This document shows positions 15,753 through 25,330 of a stretch of DNA of 64,000 bases, in pieces. Each line of letters begins with the position of its first letter. The first letter of the stretch is position 1. The notes beneath the pieces are model-generated. The model saw nothing but the letters and a program-made list of their open reading frames with translations, was not told the DNA's origin and did no database searches. Origin of the DNA: DAHUYF01 sp035945115 (lineage in GTDB: Bacteria > Pseudomonadota > Alphaproteobacteria > ATCC43930 > CGMCC-115725); assembly GCA_035945115.1 (NCBI GenBank), contig DASZAN010000205.1, positions 23,348-87,347 on the forward strand, in the 5' to 3' direction. The position numbers and the translations under genes were made by a program.

Positions 15753-16523
15753 ATGGTCCCGCGCATGGTCGCGGGCGAGGCAGAGGACGAGGTCGATTTC
15801 GGCTATCGCCGCGTCCGGCGCGAAGAAAAGGCGCGGCTCGTGCGGGACGTCTTCGACCGTGTTGTCGACCGCTATGATCTCATGAACGATCTCATGAGCG
15901 GCGGCATTCACCGGTTATGGAAGGCCGAGCTCATCGATCATCTGGCGCCACGACCGGGCCAGCTTCTCCTCGATGTGGCCGGCGGCACCGGCGACATCGC
16001 CGAACGATTTCTCCGCCGCGCCGGCGAGGGGGCGCGGGTCATCGTCTGCGACCTCAACGAACGGATGCTCAACCGCGGCCGCGACCGCGCCATCGATGCG
16101 GGACGTCTTGCCGGCATCGACTGGGTGGCGGGCGACGCCGAGCGGCTGCCGCTCAAGAGCGGCAGCGTCGATGCCTACACCATCGCCTTCGGGCTGCGCA
16201 ACGTCACCGACATCGCGGGAGCCCTCACGGAGGCGCGGCGCGTCCTGAAGCCGGGCGGGCGCTACCTCTGCCTCGAATTCAGCCCGGTCGACGCGCCATT
16301 CTTGCGGCAAGCCTACGACCTCTATTCTTTCGTCGTCCTCCCAAGTTTGGGCCAGTTGGTGGCGGGCGACCGCGACGCCTATCGCTATCTCGCCGAAAGC
16401 ATTCGCCGGTTTCCGCGCCAGACCGAGCTCGCCGAGATGATGCGCGCGGCGGGGTTCGAGCAGGTGCGCTTCCACAATCTTACGGGCGGCATCGCCGCGC
16501 TCCATTCCGGCTGGCGCCTGTGA
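15753..16523 (+). CDS. ubiE: Ubiquinone/menaquinone C-methyltransferase
   Basis: This is a 256-residue SAM-dependent methyltransferase that methylates the ring carbon of the demethyl quinone precursor in ubiquinone synthesis. SAM-binding motif I is LLDVAGGTGDIAERF (about residue 68); the family signatures YDLMNDLMSGGIHRLWK and YRYLAESIRRFPRQ are present. Two ATG codons, 15753 and 15765, are possible and neither has a strong ribosome site. It is followed after 24 bp by ubiB, forming the usual quinone pair. Confidence 0.95.
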   Translation: MVPRMVAGEAEDEVDFGYRRVRREEKARLVRDVFDRVVDRYDLMNDLMSGGIHRLWKAELIDHLAPRPGQLLLDVAGGTGDIAERFLRRAGEGARVIVCDLNERMLNRGRDRAIDAGRLAGIDWVAGDAERLPLKSGSVDAYTIAFGLRNVTDIAGALTEARRVLKPGGRYLCLEFSPVDAPFLRQAYDLYSFVVLPSLGQLVAGDRDAYRYLAESIRRFPRQTELAEMMRAAGFEQVRFHNLTGGIAALHSGWRL

Positions 16524-16547
16524 GCGGCGAGCGGTAAGGCGGCCACC

Positions 16548-18095
16548 GTGCTACGCGCCGGCCGCAATCTCGTCCGCCTCGTCGAAATCGCCTTCATCCT
16601 GGCGCGTTACGACGCGCTGGCGCCGTTCGAGAATCTCATCGGCACCAAGCTGTTCTTCCGCGCCGCACGGCGTCTGCGCCGGCGCGACGCCGCGCTTGCG
16701 GCGCTGCGTCCGGGCGAGCGGCTCGCCACCGCGCTGCAGGCGATGGGGCCGAGCTTCATCAAGCTCGGCCAGGCGCTCTCGATCCGCGCCGACCTCATCG
16801 GCGAGCCGATCGCCGTGGACCTCGCGGCGCTCCAAGACCGCCTCCCGCCGTTTCCCGCCGAAGAGGCGCGCCGCATGATCGAAGCGGAGCTGGGCCAGCC
16901 CATCGCCACGCTCTTCCGCTCTTTCGACGATCAGCCCGTGGCGGCCGCCTCGATCGCACAAGTGCATTTCGCCGTGACCACGGAAGGCGAGGATGTCGCC
17001 GTCAAGGTGCTGCGGCCCGGCATCCAGGCGGCATTCGCCCGCGACATCGAGCTTTTCTTCTGGCTGGCCCGGCTCATCGAGCGCCTCCAGCCGCAACTGA
17101 AGCGGCTGAGGCCGGTCGCGGTGGTGGAGACGCTGGCCGAGACGGTGCGGCAGGAGATGGATCTGCGCTTCGAGGCGGCCGGCGCCTCGGAGCTGCGCGA
17201 GAATTTCACCGATGATCGCACCTTCCGCGTGCCCAAGATCGATTGGCGCCGCACCAGCCGTCAGGTACTGACGCTCGAGCGCGTCGGCGGCATCCGGGTG
17301 GACGATCGCGACGCGCTCGTCGCCGCCGGCCATGACATCCGGCGCATCATGGCCAATGCCGCCGGCGCATTCTTCAACCAGGTGTTCCGCGACGGCTTCT
17401 TCCACGCCGATCTCCATCCCGGCAATCTCTTCATCGATGCCGAAGCGGCGATCGTCGCCGTCGATTTCGGCATCATGGGGCGGCTCGACCGCCGCACGCG
17501 CTATTACCTCGCCGACATGCTGCTCGCCTTCCTGACGGGCGACTACCGCCGCGTCGCCGAGGTGCATTTCGAGGCGGGTTACGTGCCGGCGCGGCAGTCG
17601 CTCGAGACCTTCGCGCAGGCCTGCCGCTCGATCGGCGAGCCCATTCTGGACCGCCCCATCAACGAGATCTCGCTCGGCCGCCTTCTGGCGCAGCTCTTCC
17701 AAGTGACCGAGCAGTTCCAAATGGAGACGCAGCCGCAATTGCTGCTGCTGCAAAAAACGATGGTGCTCGCCGAAGGCGTCGGCCGCCAGCTCGACCCCAG
17801 CGTCAACATGTGGACCTTGGCGCGGCCGCTCATCGAGGCGTGGATGCGCGAGAATCGCGGTCCCGAGGCGCGGCTGCGCGACACGGCGCTCGACACCATG
17901 GGCGCGCTCGAACGGCTTCCCGGCCTCATGCGCGATCTCGAACGCCTCGGCGAGGCGATCACCGAAGGGGGCGGCCTGCCGCTCCACCCCGATACCGTCG
18001 CCGAGATTGCGCGACGCGACGCGATCGAGCTCCTGGGCCTGCCGCTCTGGCTCATCGCGCTGGCGCTGGTGGCGGTTGCCATCGCGCTGTGGTGA
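16548..18095 (+). CDS. ubiB: Ubiquinone biosynthesis atypical kinase UbiB
   Basis: This 515-residue ABC1/ADCK-type protein is needed for ubiquinone synthesis. It has the KxGQ motif as KLGQALSIRADL (about residue 78), the ATP-binding lysine in VAVKVLRPGI, and kinase-like motifs FHADLHPGNLF and VDFGIMGRL. The C-terminus LPLWLIALALVAVAIALW is a transmembrane anchor, so it sits at the inner membrane. The start is GTG. It lies directly downstream of ubiE; coaBC and dut, often next in other alphaproteobacteria, are here on the opposite side of dnaA. Confidence 0.94.
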   Translation: MLRAGRNLVRLVEIAFILARYDALAPFENLIGTKLFFRAARRLRRRDAALAALRPGERLATALQAMGPSFIKLGQALSIRADLIGEPIAVDLAALQDRLPPFPAEEARRMIEAELGQPIATLFRSFDDQPVAAASIAQVHFAVTTEGEDVAVKVLRPGIQAAFARDIELFFWLARLIERLQPQLKRLRPVAVVETLAETVRQEMDLRFEAAGASELRENFTDDRTFRVPKIDWRRTSRQVLTLERVGGIRVDDRDALVAAGHDIRRIMANAAGAFFNQVFRDGFFHADLHPGNLFIDAEAAIVAVDFGIMGRLDRRTRYYLADMLLAFLTGDYRRVAEVHFEAGYVPARQSLETFAQACRSIGEPILDRPINEISLGRLLAQLFQVTEQFQMETQPQLLLLQKTMVLAEGVGRQLDPSVNMWTLARPLIEAWMRENRGPEARLRDTALDTMGALERLPGLMRDLERLGEAITEGGGLPLHPDTVAEIARRDAIELLGLPLWLIALALVAVAIALW

Positions 18096-18307
18096 GGCCT
18101 CTCGAATACGCTTCTAACCCCCTCGATTCCGCGGCCTTTTCGGGCCTTTTGCCGCGCCGCCGGCAGTGTACGGAGGGTCCTCTGCATGCTATAGTGCCAT
18201 ACCGTTCCGCCCGGTCCCCAAAGGGGCGCGGCGGCGGTGGCGCCGGGAGCCGCCAATCGGGTTCCGGCGCGCGATAAACCGCCACAAACGAGCGTGAACT
18301 CGTCGCC

Positions 18308-19426
18308 ATGAAATTGACCATCGAACGTGCCGCGCTGCTCCGCGCCTTGGGCCATGTGCAAAGCGTCGTCGAGCGGCGCAACACCATTCCCATTCTTTCG
18401 AACGTGCTGCTGCGCGCCGAGGACGGCCAGCTCTCGCTCTCGGCCACCGACATGGATCTCGAGATCGTCGCCCAGGTCGCAGCGCAAGGGGCGCGCAAGG
18501 GGGCGACAACGGCGCCGGCGCACACGCTCTACGACATCGTGCGGAAGCTGCGCGAAGGCTCGCAGATCGAGCTCGACGGCGCCGGCGACAAAGGGACGCT
18601 GGCGCTGCGCTCGGGACGGTCGAGCTTCACGCTCGCCTGTCTGCCGCCCGAGGATTATCCGCTGATGCCAAGCGGCGATCTCGCCCACAGCTTCACCTTG
18701 TCGGCTGCCGATCTCCGCCGCCTCATCGACCGCACGCGCTTTGCCATCTCGACGGAAGAGACCCGCTACTACCTGAACGGCATCTTCTTCCATGCGGCGA
18801 AGAGCAATGACCTGCCGATGCTGCGCGCCGTCGCCACCGATGGGCATCGCTTGGCGCGGATGGAGATTCCGCTCCCCGAAGGCGCGTCCGGCATGCCCGG
18901 CGTGATCGTGCCGCGCAAGACGGTGACCGAGCTTCGGAAGCTCATCGACGAGGTCGATCATGACGTGCAGATCTCGCTCTCCGACACGAAGATCCGCTTC
19001 GTCTTTGGCGGCGCAGTGCTGACCTCGAAGCTGATCGACGGCACCTTCCCCGATTACGATCGCGTCATTCCCACGGGGAATGACAAGGTGCTCGAGGTGG
19101 TCTGCAAGGACTTCGCCGAGGCGGTGGACCGCGTCTCCACCATCTCGGCCGAGAAGAGCCGCGCGGTGAAACTGGCGCTCGAGCGCGGCAGCCTCACCCT
19201 CTCGGCGACGAGCCCCGAGAACGGCACCGCCACCGAGGAGCTCGAGGTGCGCTATTCCGCCTCGCCTCTCGAGATCGGCTTCAACTCGCGTTACCTCCTC
19301 GACATTGCCGAGCAGATCGAAGGCGAAGGCGCGCGCTTTGCCATGGCGGATGCGGCGTCGCCGACGGTGGTGCGCGACACCGCGGATGCAAGCGCGCTCT
19401 ACGTGCTCATGCCGATGCGCGTGTGA
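18308..19426 (+). CDS. dnaN: DNA polymerase III beta sliding clamp
   Basis: This is a 372-residue clamp that encircles DNA and tethers the replicative polymerase. It has the expected three repeated subdomains, with the signatures ILSNVLLRAEDGQL near the start and GTFPDYDRVIP in the middle domain, and the C-terminal YVLMPMRV that forms part of the clamp-binding cleft. The 212-bp upstream region has a GC-rich stretch without DnaA boxes. It overlaps recF by a TGTGA junction and is the first gene of dnaN-recF-gyrB. Confidence 0.97.
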   Translation: MKLTIERAALLRALGHVQSVVERRNTIPILSNVLLRAEDGQLSLSATDMDLEIVAQVAAQGARKGATTAPAHTLYDIVRKLREGSQIELDGAGDKGTLALRSGRSSFTLACLPPEDYPLMPSGDLAHSFTLSAADLRRLIDRTRFAISTEETRYYLNGIFFHAAKSNDLPMLRAVATDGHRLARMEIPLPEGASGMPGVIVPRKTVTELRKLIDEVDHDVQISLSDTKIRFVFGGAVLTSKLIDGTFPDYDRVIPTGNDKVLEVVCKDFAEAVDRVSTISAEKSRAVKLALERGSLTLSATSPENGTATEELEVRYSASPLEIGFNSRYLLDIAEQIEGEGARFAMADAASPTVVRDTADASALYVLMPMRV

Positions 19427-20688
19427 GCCCGACCACGGACGCGACCCGCGCCTCGGTGATGCAGGCGGAATCGAGCGACAATCCCCATATGACGGCCATC
19501 TCGTTGCGTGCCGCCGCGCCGGCGCGGCTCGCCGTGACCCGCCTCACGCTCACCGATTTCCGCCTTTATGCCGCCGCTCGCCTGGCGGTCGACGAGCGGC
19601 CAGTGGTGCTGACTGGTCCCAACGGCGCCGGCAAGACCAATCTCCTGGAGGCGATCTCGTTCCTGGCGCCGGGCCGCGGCTTGCGCCGCGCCAAGCTCGC
19701 CGAGATCGACCGCCGCGTGCCGCCGGCGCGCGCGACCGAGCGCACGCCCGGCGCTTGGGCGCTCGCCGCCACCGTGGCGACGCCGCGCGGCGCGGTGCAG
19801 ATCGGTACCGGCCGCGATGCGGCGAGCGACAGCGGCGAGCGGCGGCTCGTGCGCATCGATGGCGCGCCGGCAAAGACCCAGGCGGCGCTTGCCGAGCACA
19901 TGAGTCTCGTTTGGCTCACGCCGCAGATGGACCGGCTCTTCCTCGAGGGGAGCGCGCCCCGGCGGCGCTTTCTGGATCGCCTCGTCTATGGCTTCGATCC
20001 CGAGCATGCCCAACGCGTCGGCGCATATGAACAGGCGATGCGCGAGCGGGCGCGGCTTTTGCGCGAGCACCCCGCCGATCCCGCCTGGCTCGGCGCGCTC
20101 GAGGAGCGCATGGCCGAGCACGGCATTGCCGTCGTCGCGGCGCGGCGCGATGTGACGGCGCGGCTCGATCAGGTCTGCCGTACGCCGCGCGGACCCTTTC
20201 CGAGCGCTCGCCTCGCCCAGACCGGCGAGGTTGTGGAGTGGGTCGAGACCATGCCGGCGCTTGCCGCGGAAGAGCGGCTTCGCGAGCGGCTTCACGCGGC
20301 GCGCGGCACCGATGGCGAGAGCGGCGCCACCACGGTGGGCCCTCACCGCGGCGATTTCGTCGTGCGCCACGCTGCGACCGGCATGGCGGCGGCGGAATGC
20401 TCGACCGGCGAGCAAAAGGCGTTGCTGCTCGCGGTGCTATTGGCGCAGGCACGGCTTCAGACGGAGCTGCGCGGCGTGGCGCCGGTGATGCTCTTGGACG
20501 AGGTGACGGCGCATCTGGACGCGGCGCGGCGCGCGGCGCTCTTCGCCGAGATCGCAGAGTTGGGCGTCCAGGCCTGGCTCACGGGTACGGATGCCGCGCT
20601 TTTCGCGCCGCTTGGCGAGGGCGCGCAGTTTTTCGGCGTTGCCGACGGCGAGATCGCCGCAGCGACCCTTGAGGTCATGGGACGATGA
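19423..20688 (+). CDS. recF: DNA replication and repair protein RecF
   Basis: This is an SMC-like ATPase that helps load RecA at gaps. It has the Walker A motif GPNGAGKTNLLEAI near residue 63, the signature STGEQKALLLAVLLAQ and Walker B VMLLDEVTAHLD. The GTG at 19423 overlaps the dnaN stop and suggests coupling; the conserved domain starts at AVTRLTLTDFR, so ATG 19459 or 19489 would also be compatible. Its stop overlaps the gyrB start (ATGA), so dnaN, recF and gyrB form one operon. Confidence 0.95.
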   Translation: MSPTTDATRASVMQAESSDNPHMTAISLRAAAPARLAVTRLTLTDFRLYAAARLAVDERPVVLTGPNGAGKTNLLEAISFLAPGRGLRRAKLAEIDRRVPPARATERTPGAWALAATVATPRGAVQIGTGRDAASDSGERRLVRIDGAPAKTQAALAEHMSLVWLTPQMDRLFLEGSAPRRRFLDRLVYGFDPEHAQRVGAYEQAMRERARLLREHPADPAWLGALEERMAEHGIAVVAARRDVTARLDQVCRTPRGPFPSARLAQTGEVVEWVETMPALAAEERLRERLHAARGTDGESGATTVGPHRGDFVVRHAATGMAAAECSTGEQKALLLAVLLAQARLQTELRGVAPVMLLDEVTAHLDAARRAALFAEIAELGVQAWLTGTDAALFAPLGEGAQFFGVADGEIAAATLEVMGR

Positions 20689-23159
20689 ACGAACCAGCAC
20701 TTCCCTCTTCGACACCTGAGCCGGACGACGAGTACACGGCGCAGTCCATCAAGGTGCTGCGCGGGCTCGATGCCGTGCGCAAGCGGCCCGGCATGTATAT
20801 CGGCGACACCGACGACGGCTCGGGCCTGCATCACATGGTCTACGAGGTCGTCGACAACGCCATCGACGAGGCGCTTGCCGGATTCTGCGACACGGTCATC
20901 GCCACTCTCAATGCCGACGGCTCGGTGACGGTGAGCGACAACGGCCGCGGCATTCCCGTCGACATTCACGCCGAGGAAGGCGTGTCGGCCGCCGAAGTGA
21001 TCATGACGCACCTCCATGCCGGCGGAAAATTCGACCAAAACTCCTACAAGGTCTCGGGCGGCCTCCACGGCGTCGGCGTCTCCGTCGTGAACGCACTCTC
21101 GGCCAAGCTCGACCTCCGCATCTGGCGCGACGGCAAGGAGCATTTCATGCGCTTTGCCGATGGCGATCCGGAAGCGCCGCTGGCGGTCGTGGGCGCGGCG
21201 CCGCTCTTGCCCGGCGACGGCAAGGGTGGGCACAAGAAGGGGACGGAGATCACCTTCTGGCCGAGCAAGCGCACCTTCTCCAAGACCGAGTTCGACTTCC
21301 AGACGCTCGAGCATCGCCTGCGCGAGCTCGCCTTCCTCAATTCCGGCGTGACGCTGATCCTCACCGATGCGCGCGGCGTCGAGCCCAAGACGGTGAAGAT
21401 GCATTACGAAGGCGGGCTCGAGGCCTTCGTCAAATATCTCGACCGCTCGAAGCAGGTGCTGCACGGCGCGCCCATCGCCATTGCCGCAGAGCGCGACGGC
21501 ATCACGCTCGAAGTGGCGATGGAGTGGACCGACAGCTATCACGAGACGATGCTGTGCTTCACAAACAACATCCCGCAGCGGGATGGCGGCACGCATCTCG
21601 CGGGATTCCGCGCCGCACTCACGCGCACGATCAACAACTACGCCAATGAGAGCGGCATCGCCAAGAAAGAGAAGGTGACGCTTGCCGGCGAGGACATGCG
21701 CGAGGGCTTGACCTGCATTCTCTCGATCAAGGTGCCCGATCCGAAATTTTCCTCGCAAACCAAGGACAAGCTCGTCTCCTCCGAGGTGCGGCCGGTGGTG
21801 GAAGGCATCGTCGCCGACAAGCTGCAGCAATGGCTCGAGGAGCGTCCGAGTGATGCCAAGCGCATCGTCGCCAAAGTGGTGGAAGCGGCCGCTGCGCGCG
21901 AAGCGGCGCGGCGCGCGCGCGACCTGACGCGGCGGAAAGGCGCGCTCGACGTCGCCAATCTGCCGGGAAAGCTCGCCGATTGCGAGGAGCGCGATCCCGC
22001 CAAGTCCGAGCTCTTCATCGTCGAGGGCGACAGCGCCGGCGGCTCGGCGAAGCAGGGGCGCAACCGCCGCTTCCAGGCGATCCTGCCGCTCAAGGGCAAG
22101 ATCTTGAATGTCGAGCGCGCGCGCTTCGACAAGATGCTGAGCTCGGCCGAGATCGGCACGCTCATCGCCGCGCTCGGCACGGGCATCGGCTCCGAGGAGT
22201 TCGACGCCGAGAAGGCACGCTATCACCGCATCATCATCATGACCGACGCCGATGTCGACGGCAGCCATATCCGCACGCTGCTCCTGACATTCTTCTTCCG
22301 CCAGATGCCGATGCTCATCGAGAAAGGCTACCTCTACATCGCCCAGCCGCCGCTCTATCAGGTGAAGCGCGGCACCAACAAGGCGGTCTATCTCAAGAAC
22401 GACTCCGCGCTCGAGGAGTATTGCATCAATGCCGGCGTGCGCGACGCCGTCTTCCATCAGCATGACGGCGTCCAGCGCGCTGCTGCCGATCTGCGTCAGC
22501 TCGTCAACGACGCGCGAGTGACGCGCAATCTGCTGCAGCCGCTCGCGCGCAAGGTCGGAAGCCGCGACGTGGTGGAGCAGGCGGCGATCGCGGCGCTCCT
22601 CAATCCCCAGCTCCTCGACGACAAGGAGCGGGCGCTCGAGGCGGTGCGCTATCTCGCCCGCCGGCTCGACCAGCTGGCACCTGAGAACGAGCGCGGCTGG
22701 ATCGGCGACGTTCTACCCGGCCAAGGCTTCGTGCTGACGCGCACGCGCCACGGCGTTACCGAGCGCCGCGTTCTCGACGCCGCCCTCTTGAAGAGCGCCG
22801 AGGCGCGGCGCCTCGACGAGCGCGCCGGTGATCTCCAGGAAGTCTTCGGCAAGCCTGGCAAGCTCGTCGCCAAGGAGAAGGAATTCACCATTGCTGGCCC
22901 GGCGGCGCTGGTCGACGCGGTGATGGAGCTCGGCCCCAAGAAGGGCGACATCGCCCGCTACAAGGGCCTCGGCGAGATGAATCCCGAGCAGCTCTGGGAA
23001 ACCACGCTCAATCCCGACGTACGCACGCTCCTCCAGGTGAAGGTGCCGCACGCCGATCTCGCCGAGGAAACTTTCTCGACCCTGATGGGCGACCTCGTCG
23101 AGCCCCGCCGCGACTTCATCCAGCAAAACGCACTCGAGGTGGCGAATCTCGACGTTTAG
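20685..23159 (+). CDS. gyrB: DNA gyrase subunit B
   Basis: This 824-residue ATPase subunit of gyrase has the GHKL nucleotide fold (EVVDNAIDEALAG; SDNGRGIPVDIH; GGLHGVGVSVVNALS), the Toprim domain with EGDSAGGSAKQGR and TDADVDGSHIRTL, and the C-terminal RYKGLGEMNPEQLWETT motif. Length is slightly above the E. coli protein. Together with GyrA, which is not in the window, it introduces negative supercoils. It is the terminal gene of the dnaN operon. Confidence 0.98.
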   Translation: MNEPALPSSTPEPDDEYTAQSIKVLRGLDAVRKRPGMYIGDTDDGSGLHHMVYEVVDNAIDEALAGFCDTVIATLNADGSVTVSDNGRGIPVDIHAEEGVSAAEVIMTHLHAGGKFDQNSYKVSGGLHGVGVSVVNALSAKLDLRIWRDGKEHFMRFADGDPEAPLAVVGAAPLLPGDGKGGHKKGTEITFWPSKRTFSKTEFDFQTLEHRLRELAFLNSGVTLILTDARGVEPKTVKMHYEGGLEAFVKYLDRSKQVLHGAPIAIAAERDGITLEVAMEWTDSYHETMLCFTNNIPQRDGGTHLAGFRAALTRTINNYANESGIAKKEKVTLAGEDMREGLTCILSIKVPDPKFSSQTKDKLVSSEVRPVVEGIVADKLQQWLEERPSDAKRIVAKVVEAAAAREAARRARDLTRRKGALDVANLPGKLADCEERDPAKSELFIVEGDSAGGSAKQGRNRRFQAILPLKGKILNVERARFDKMLSSAEIGTLIAALGTGIGSEEFDAEKARYHRIIIMTDADVDGSHIRTLLLTFFFRQMPMLIEKGYLYIAQPPLYQVKRGTNKAVYLKNDSALEEYCINAGVRDAVFHQHDGVQRAAADLRQLVNDARVTRNLLQPLARKVGSRDVVEQAAIAALLNPQLLDDKERALEAVRYLARRLDQLAPENERGWIGDVLPGQGFVLTRTRHGVTERRVLDAALLKSAEARRLDERAGDLQEVFGKPGKLVAKEKEFTIAGPAALVDAVMELGPKKGDIARYKGLGEMNPEQLWETTLNPDVRTLLQVKVPHADLAEETFSTLMGDLVEPRRDFIQQNALEVANLDV

Positions 23160-23181
23160 CGCGTCTGCTTCCCAAGCGACC

Positions 23182-23222
23182 CGTCGTCCCTGCGAAAGCA
23201 GGGACCCAGGGCAGGCGACGGG
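23182..23222. repeat. Dispersed palindromic repeat, family B (half copy)
   Basis: CGTCGTCCCTGCGAAAGCAG followed by GGACCCAGGGCAGGCGACG matches the left half of the element at 8662-8744. It lies 22 bp after the gyrB stop and may serve as its terminator-like structure. Confidence 0.7.
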
Positions 23223-23239
23223 CGCTAGAAGTAGAGAAG

Positions 23240-23506
23240 CTATGCCTTTTGCACGCGGGAGACAACGCATTGGGCCTCGCCAGCAAACCCGTGTTTTTTC
23301 AGCAGATCATCAATAAGCGATAACGCGCGCCGAACCTTCCTTGTATGGACGTTTGCGATTCGGATCTCGTCGATTGCAGTGTCCGCTTCCTTCATGGGGA
23401 GACAACCCCAACCCTTCTCGTCAAGCGCAAGACTAACCTCTTCGGCGAAGTTACGAAATCGATGGAGATTCGGATTCTTCAATGTAATTGTTATTGCTCG
23501 TGACAT
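23240..23506 (-). CDS. Small hypothetical protein, AT-rich
   Basis: This is an 88-residue protein (MSRAITITLKNPNLHRFRNF at the start, ending VVSRVQKA) that I do not recognise. It is predicted soluble, with an alpha-helical middle (AIDEIRIANVHTRKVRRALSLI) and no signal peptide. Its base composition is clearly lower in G+C than all neighbours, with ATT, AAT and TTA codons, which suggests recent acquisition or weak selection. No strong ribosome site precedes the ATG at 23506. A longer ORF up to 23722 overlaps the amidohydrolase gene and is not credible. It might be an orphan immunity or regulator-like protein, but nothing proves it. Confidence 0.6.
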   Translation of the reverse strand: MSRAITITLKNPNLHRFRNFAEEVSLALDEKGWGCLPMKEADTAIDEIRIANVHTRKVRRALSLIDDLLKKHGFAGEAQCVVSRVQKA

Positions 23507-23549
23507 ATGTTTGTCGATCGTTGCTGGCGGAGAGAAATTTAGGCGCAAT

Positions 23550-24533
23550 TTAATCAGCGAGCATCCGCTCCACATTGCCGCTGAAAATTGCTGCACGATC
23601 CGCGTCATCGAGATCGGCCTCGGCAATCGCGTCGCGCGTGTCGGCAATCGGGCCGAAGGGCGCGTCGCTCGCGAACACCACGTGCTCGGTGCCGAAGAAA
23701 TCGATGCCGCACGCGAGACCACCGCCGGCGCCGAAGAGGGCGGTATCGGCGTAGAACATTTTCAGATACTCGATGTGCGGGCGCTTGAGCGATGAGAGCA
23801 CGCCCGAATAGTCTTCGTCGCTGGTGCGGGCGCCGAGAACGGCGAGGCCGCTTTCGATGCGCTTGTCGAAATAGGGGATCATGCCGCCCAAATGGTGGGT
23901 GATGATCTTGAGCGCGGGATGCCGGTCGAAGAGGCCCGAGAGCGCAAGCCGCGTCATGGCGACCGAGGTGTCGTAGGGCCAGCCGAAGCACCACCACATC
24001 TCGAAGCGCGAGCGTGGCTCGGCGGCATAGTCGGTGGTCTCGGCGCTCCGGGCGGGATGGAGCCAGATCGGCACGTCCCGCGCCGCGACCGCGGCGAAGA
24101 ACGGGCGATAGATTGCATCGTCGAGCGGCCGGCCCTTGATGTTGGTGAAGATCTGCACGCCCACCGCGCCGAGCTGGCCGACTGCGCGCTCGGTTTCCGC
24201 GATCGCGCTCTCGACATCGAGAAGCGATACTGCGGCGATGAAACCGGTGAAGCGGTCGCGGTGGCGCCGTACCAACTCCGCCATCCCGTCATTGGCGATG
24301 CGCGCCAGCTCGGCGCCCTGCCCCGCATCGGCAAACGCCTCGATCGGCGGATTGGGCAAGGAGACGATCTGCCGGTAGTCGCCAATCGCGTCCATCGTGC
24401 GGAAACGCTTGTCGAGATCGTGGAGCTCGCGCACCTCCATCAAGCGCTTCACCAGGCCGAAGCGCGTGCCGGTGCGCTCGAGCGCCGCCGTGAACGCCGC
24501 CGGCAGGATATGCGTGTAGGCATCGATGATCAT
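23550..24533 (-). CDS. Amidohydrolase-2 family protein (ACMSD-like)
   Basis: This is a 327-residue TIM-barrel protein related to aminocarboxymuconate-semialdehyde decarboxylase and other amidohydrolase_2 enzymes, which use one divalent metal for C-C bond cleavage. The N-terminal metal motif reads DAYTHILP, with Tyr in place of the first His of DxHxH. Later metal or catalytic residues are visible: His in WLHPARS, His-His in ITHHLGG and Asp in FASDAPFG. It stands alone. The exact substrate, likely an aromatic or unsaturated carboxylic acid, cannot be assigned. Confidence 0.85.
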   Translation of the reverse strand: MIIDAYTHILPAAFTAALERTGTRFGLVKRLMEVRELHDLDKRFRTMDAIGDYRQIVSLPNPPIEAFADAGQGAELARIANDGMAELVRRHRDRFTGFIAAVSLLDVESAIAETERAVGQLGAVGVQIFTNIKGRPLDDAIYRPFFAAVAARDVPIWLHPARSAETTDYAAEPRSRFEMWWCFGWPYDTSVAMTRLALSGLFDRHPALKIITHHLGGMIPYFDKRIESGLAVLGARTSDEDYSGVLSSLKRPHIEYLKMFYADTALFGAGGGLACGIDFFGTEHVVFASDAPFGPIADTRDAIAEADLDDADRAAIFSGNVERMLAD

Positions 24534-24589
24534 GAGCTCACCGCTTCGCTATGGCGCGCGACGATAGCAAATGCGGCAGAGGCGGGCGA

Positions 24590-25330
24590 TCAGCCCCAAG
24601 GGCCGCGCGAGCGGCGCGTCTCGAAATAGACGCTGCGCCGCGGCTGCAGCATCGCGACGCCGGGCCGGCGCAGGAAGGGCGCGAGCAGCATGCCGCAGAT
24701 AAAGCCGCCGATATGCGCCCAGAAGGCGACGCCGGGCTCGCCGGGCTCGGCCGAGAGCGCGCTCAAGAGCTGGCCCAGGAACCAGAGGCCCAGCATGAGG
24801 AGCGCCGGCACCATGATGACGCGGATGAAAATGAAGAACCACACGAAGACCGCGACATTGCCGCGGGGATAAAGGACGAAATAAGCGCCGAGCACGCCGG
24901 CAATCGCGCCGCTTGCGCCGATCATCGGCACCTCTGCCGAAGGGTCCGTCATCGCTTGCGTCAGCGCCGCCACCACGCCCGCCACAAGGTAGAGCAGGAG
25001 AAACCGCGGCGCTCCCAGCCCGTCCTCGACGCCGCGACCGAAGATCCAGAGATAGAGCATGTTGCCGAGGAGGTGCATGAGGCTGCCGTGGAGGAACATG
25101 CTGGTGACGAGCGTCACCCACGGCGGCACGACGTGCAGGCGCGCCGGCAGCTCCGCCTCGCCGAAGAGCACGGCGGGGATCATGCCATAGGCGAGATCGG
25201 CATTGTGCTCGCCGCGCGGACCGAGGCTCACCTGCCAGAGGAACACGAGGACGCAGGCGAGAATAAGCGCGTAAGTGACCACCGCCAGATAGCGGCGCGG
25301 CGTGTCGTCATAGATCGGAATAAAGGCCAT
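24590..25330 (-). CDS. Rhomboid family intramembrane serine protease
   Basis: This is a 246-residue polytopic membrane protein with about six transmembrane segments. The catalytic serine is in IGASGAIAG (about residue 140) and the catalytic histidine in AHIGGFICG (about residue 208); the FLHGSLMHLLGNMLYL motif of TM2 is intact. Rhomboids cleave substrate transmembrane helices near the outer membrane face. ATG 25330 (MAFIPIYDD) is chosen; an earlier in-frame start at 25381 adds 17 polar residues. The substrate is unknown. Confidence 0.9.
   Translation of the reverse strand: MAFIPIYDDTPRRYLAVVTYALILACVLVFLWQVSLGPRGEHNADLAYGMIPAVLFGEAELPARLHVVPPWVTLVTSMFLHGSLMHLLGNMLYLWIFGRGVEDGLGAPRFLLLYLVAGVVAALTQAMTDPSAEVPMIGASGAIAGVLGAYFVLYPRGNVAVFVWFFIFIRVIMVPALLMLGLWFLGQLLSALSAEPGEPGVAFWAHIGGFICGMLLAPFLRRPGVAMLQPRRSVYFETRRSRGPWG

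Noticed and set aside
20457..22463. A 668-codon open frame antisense to recF and gyrB
   Set aside because: It is a shadow of the confident plus-strand genes.
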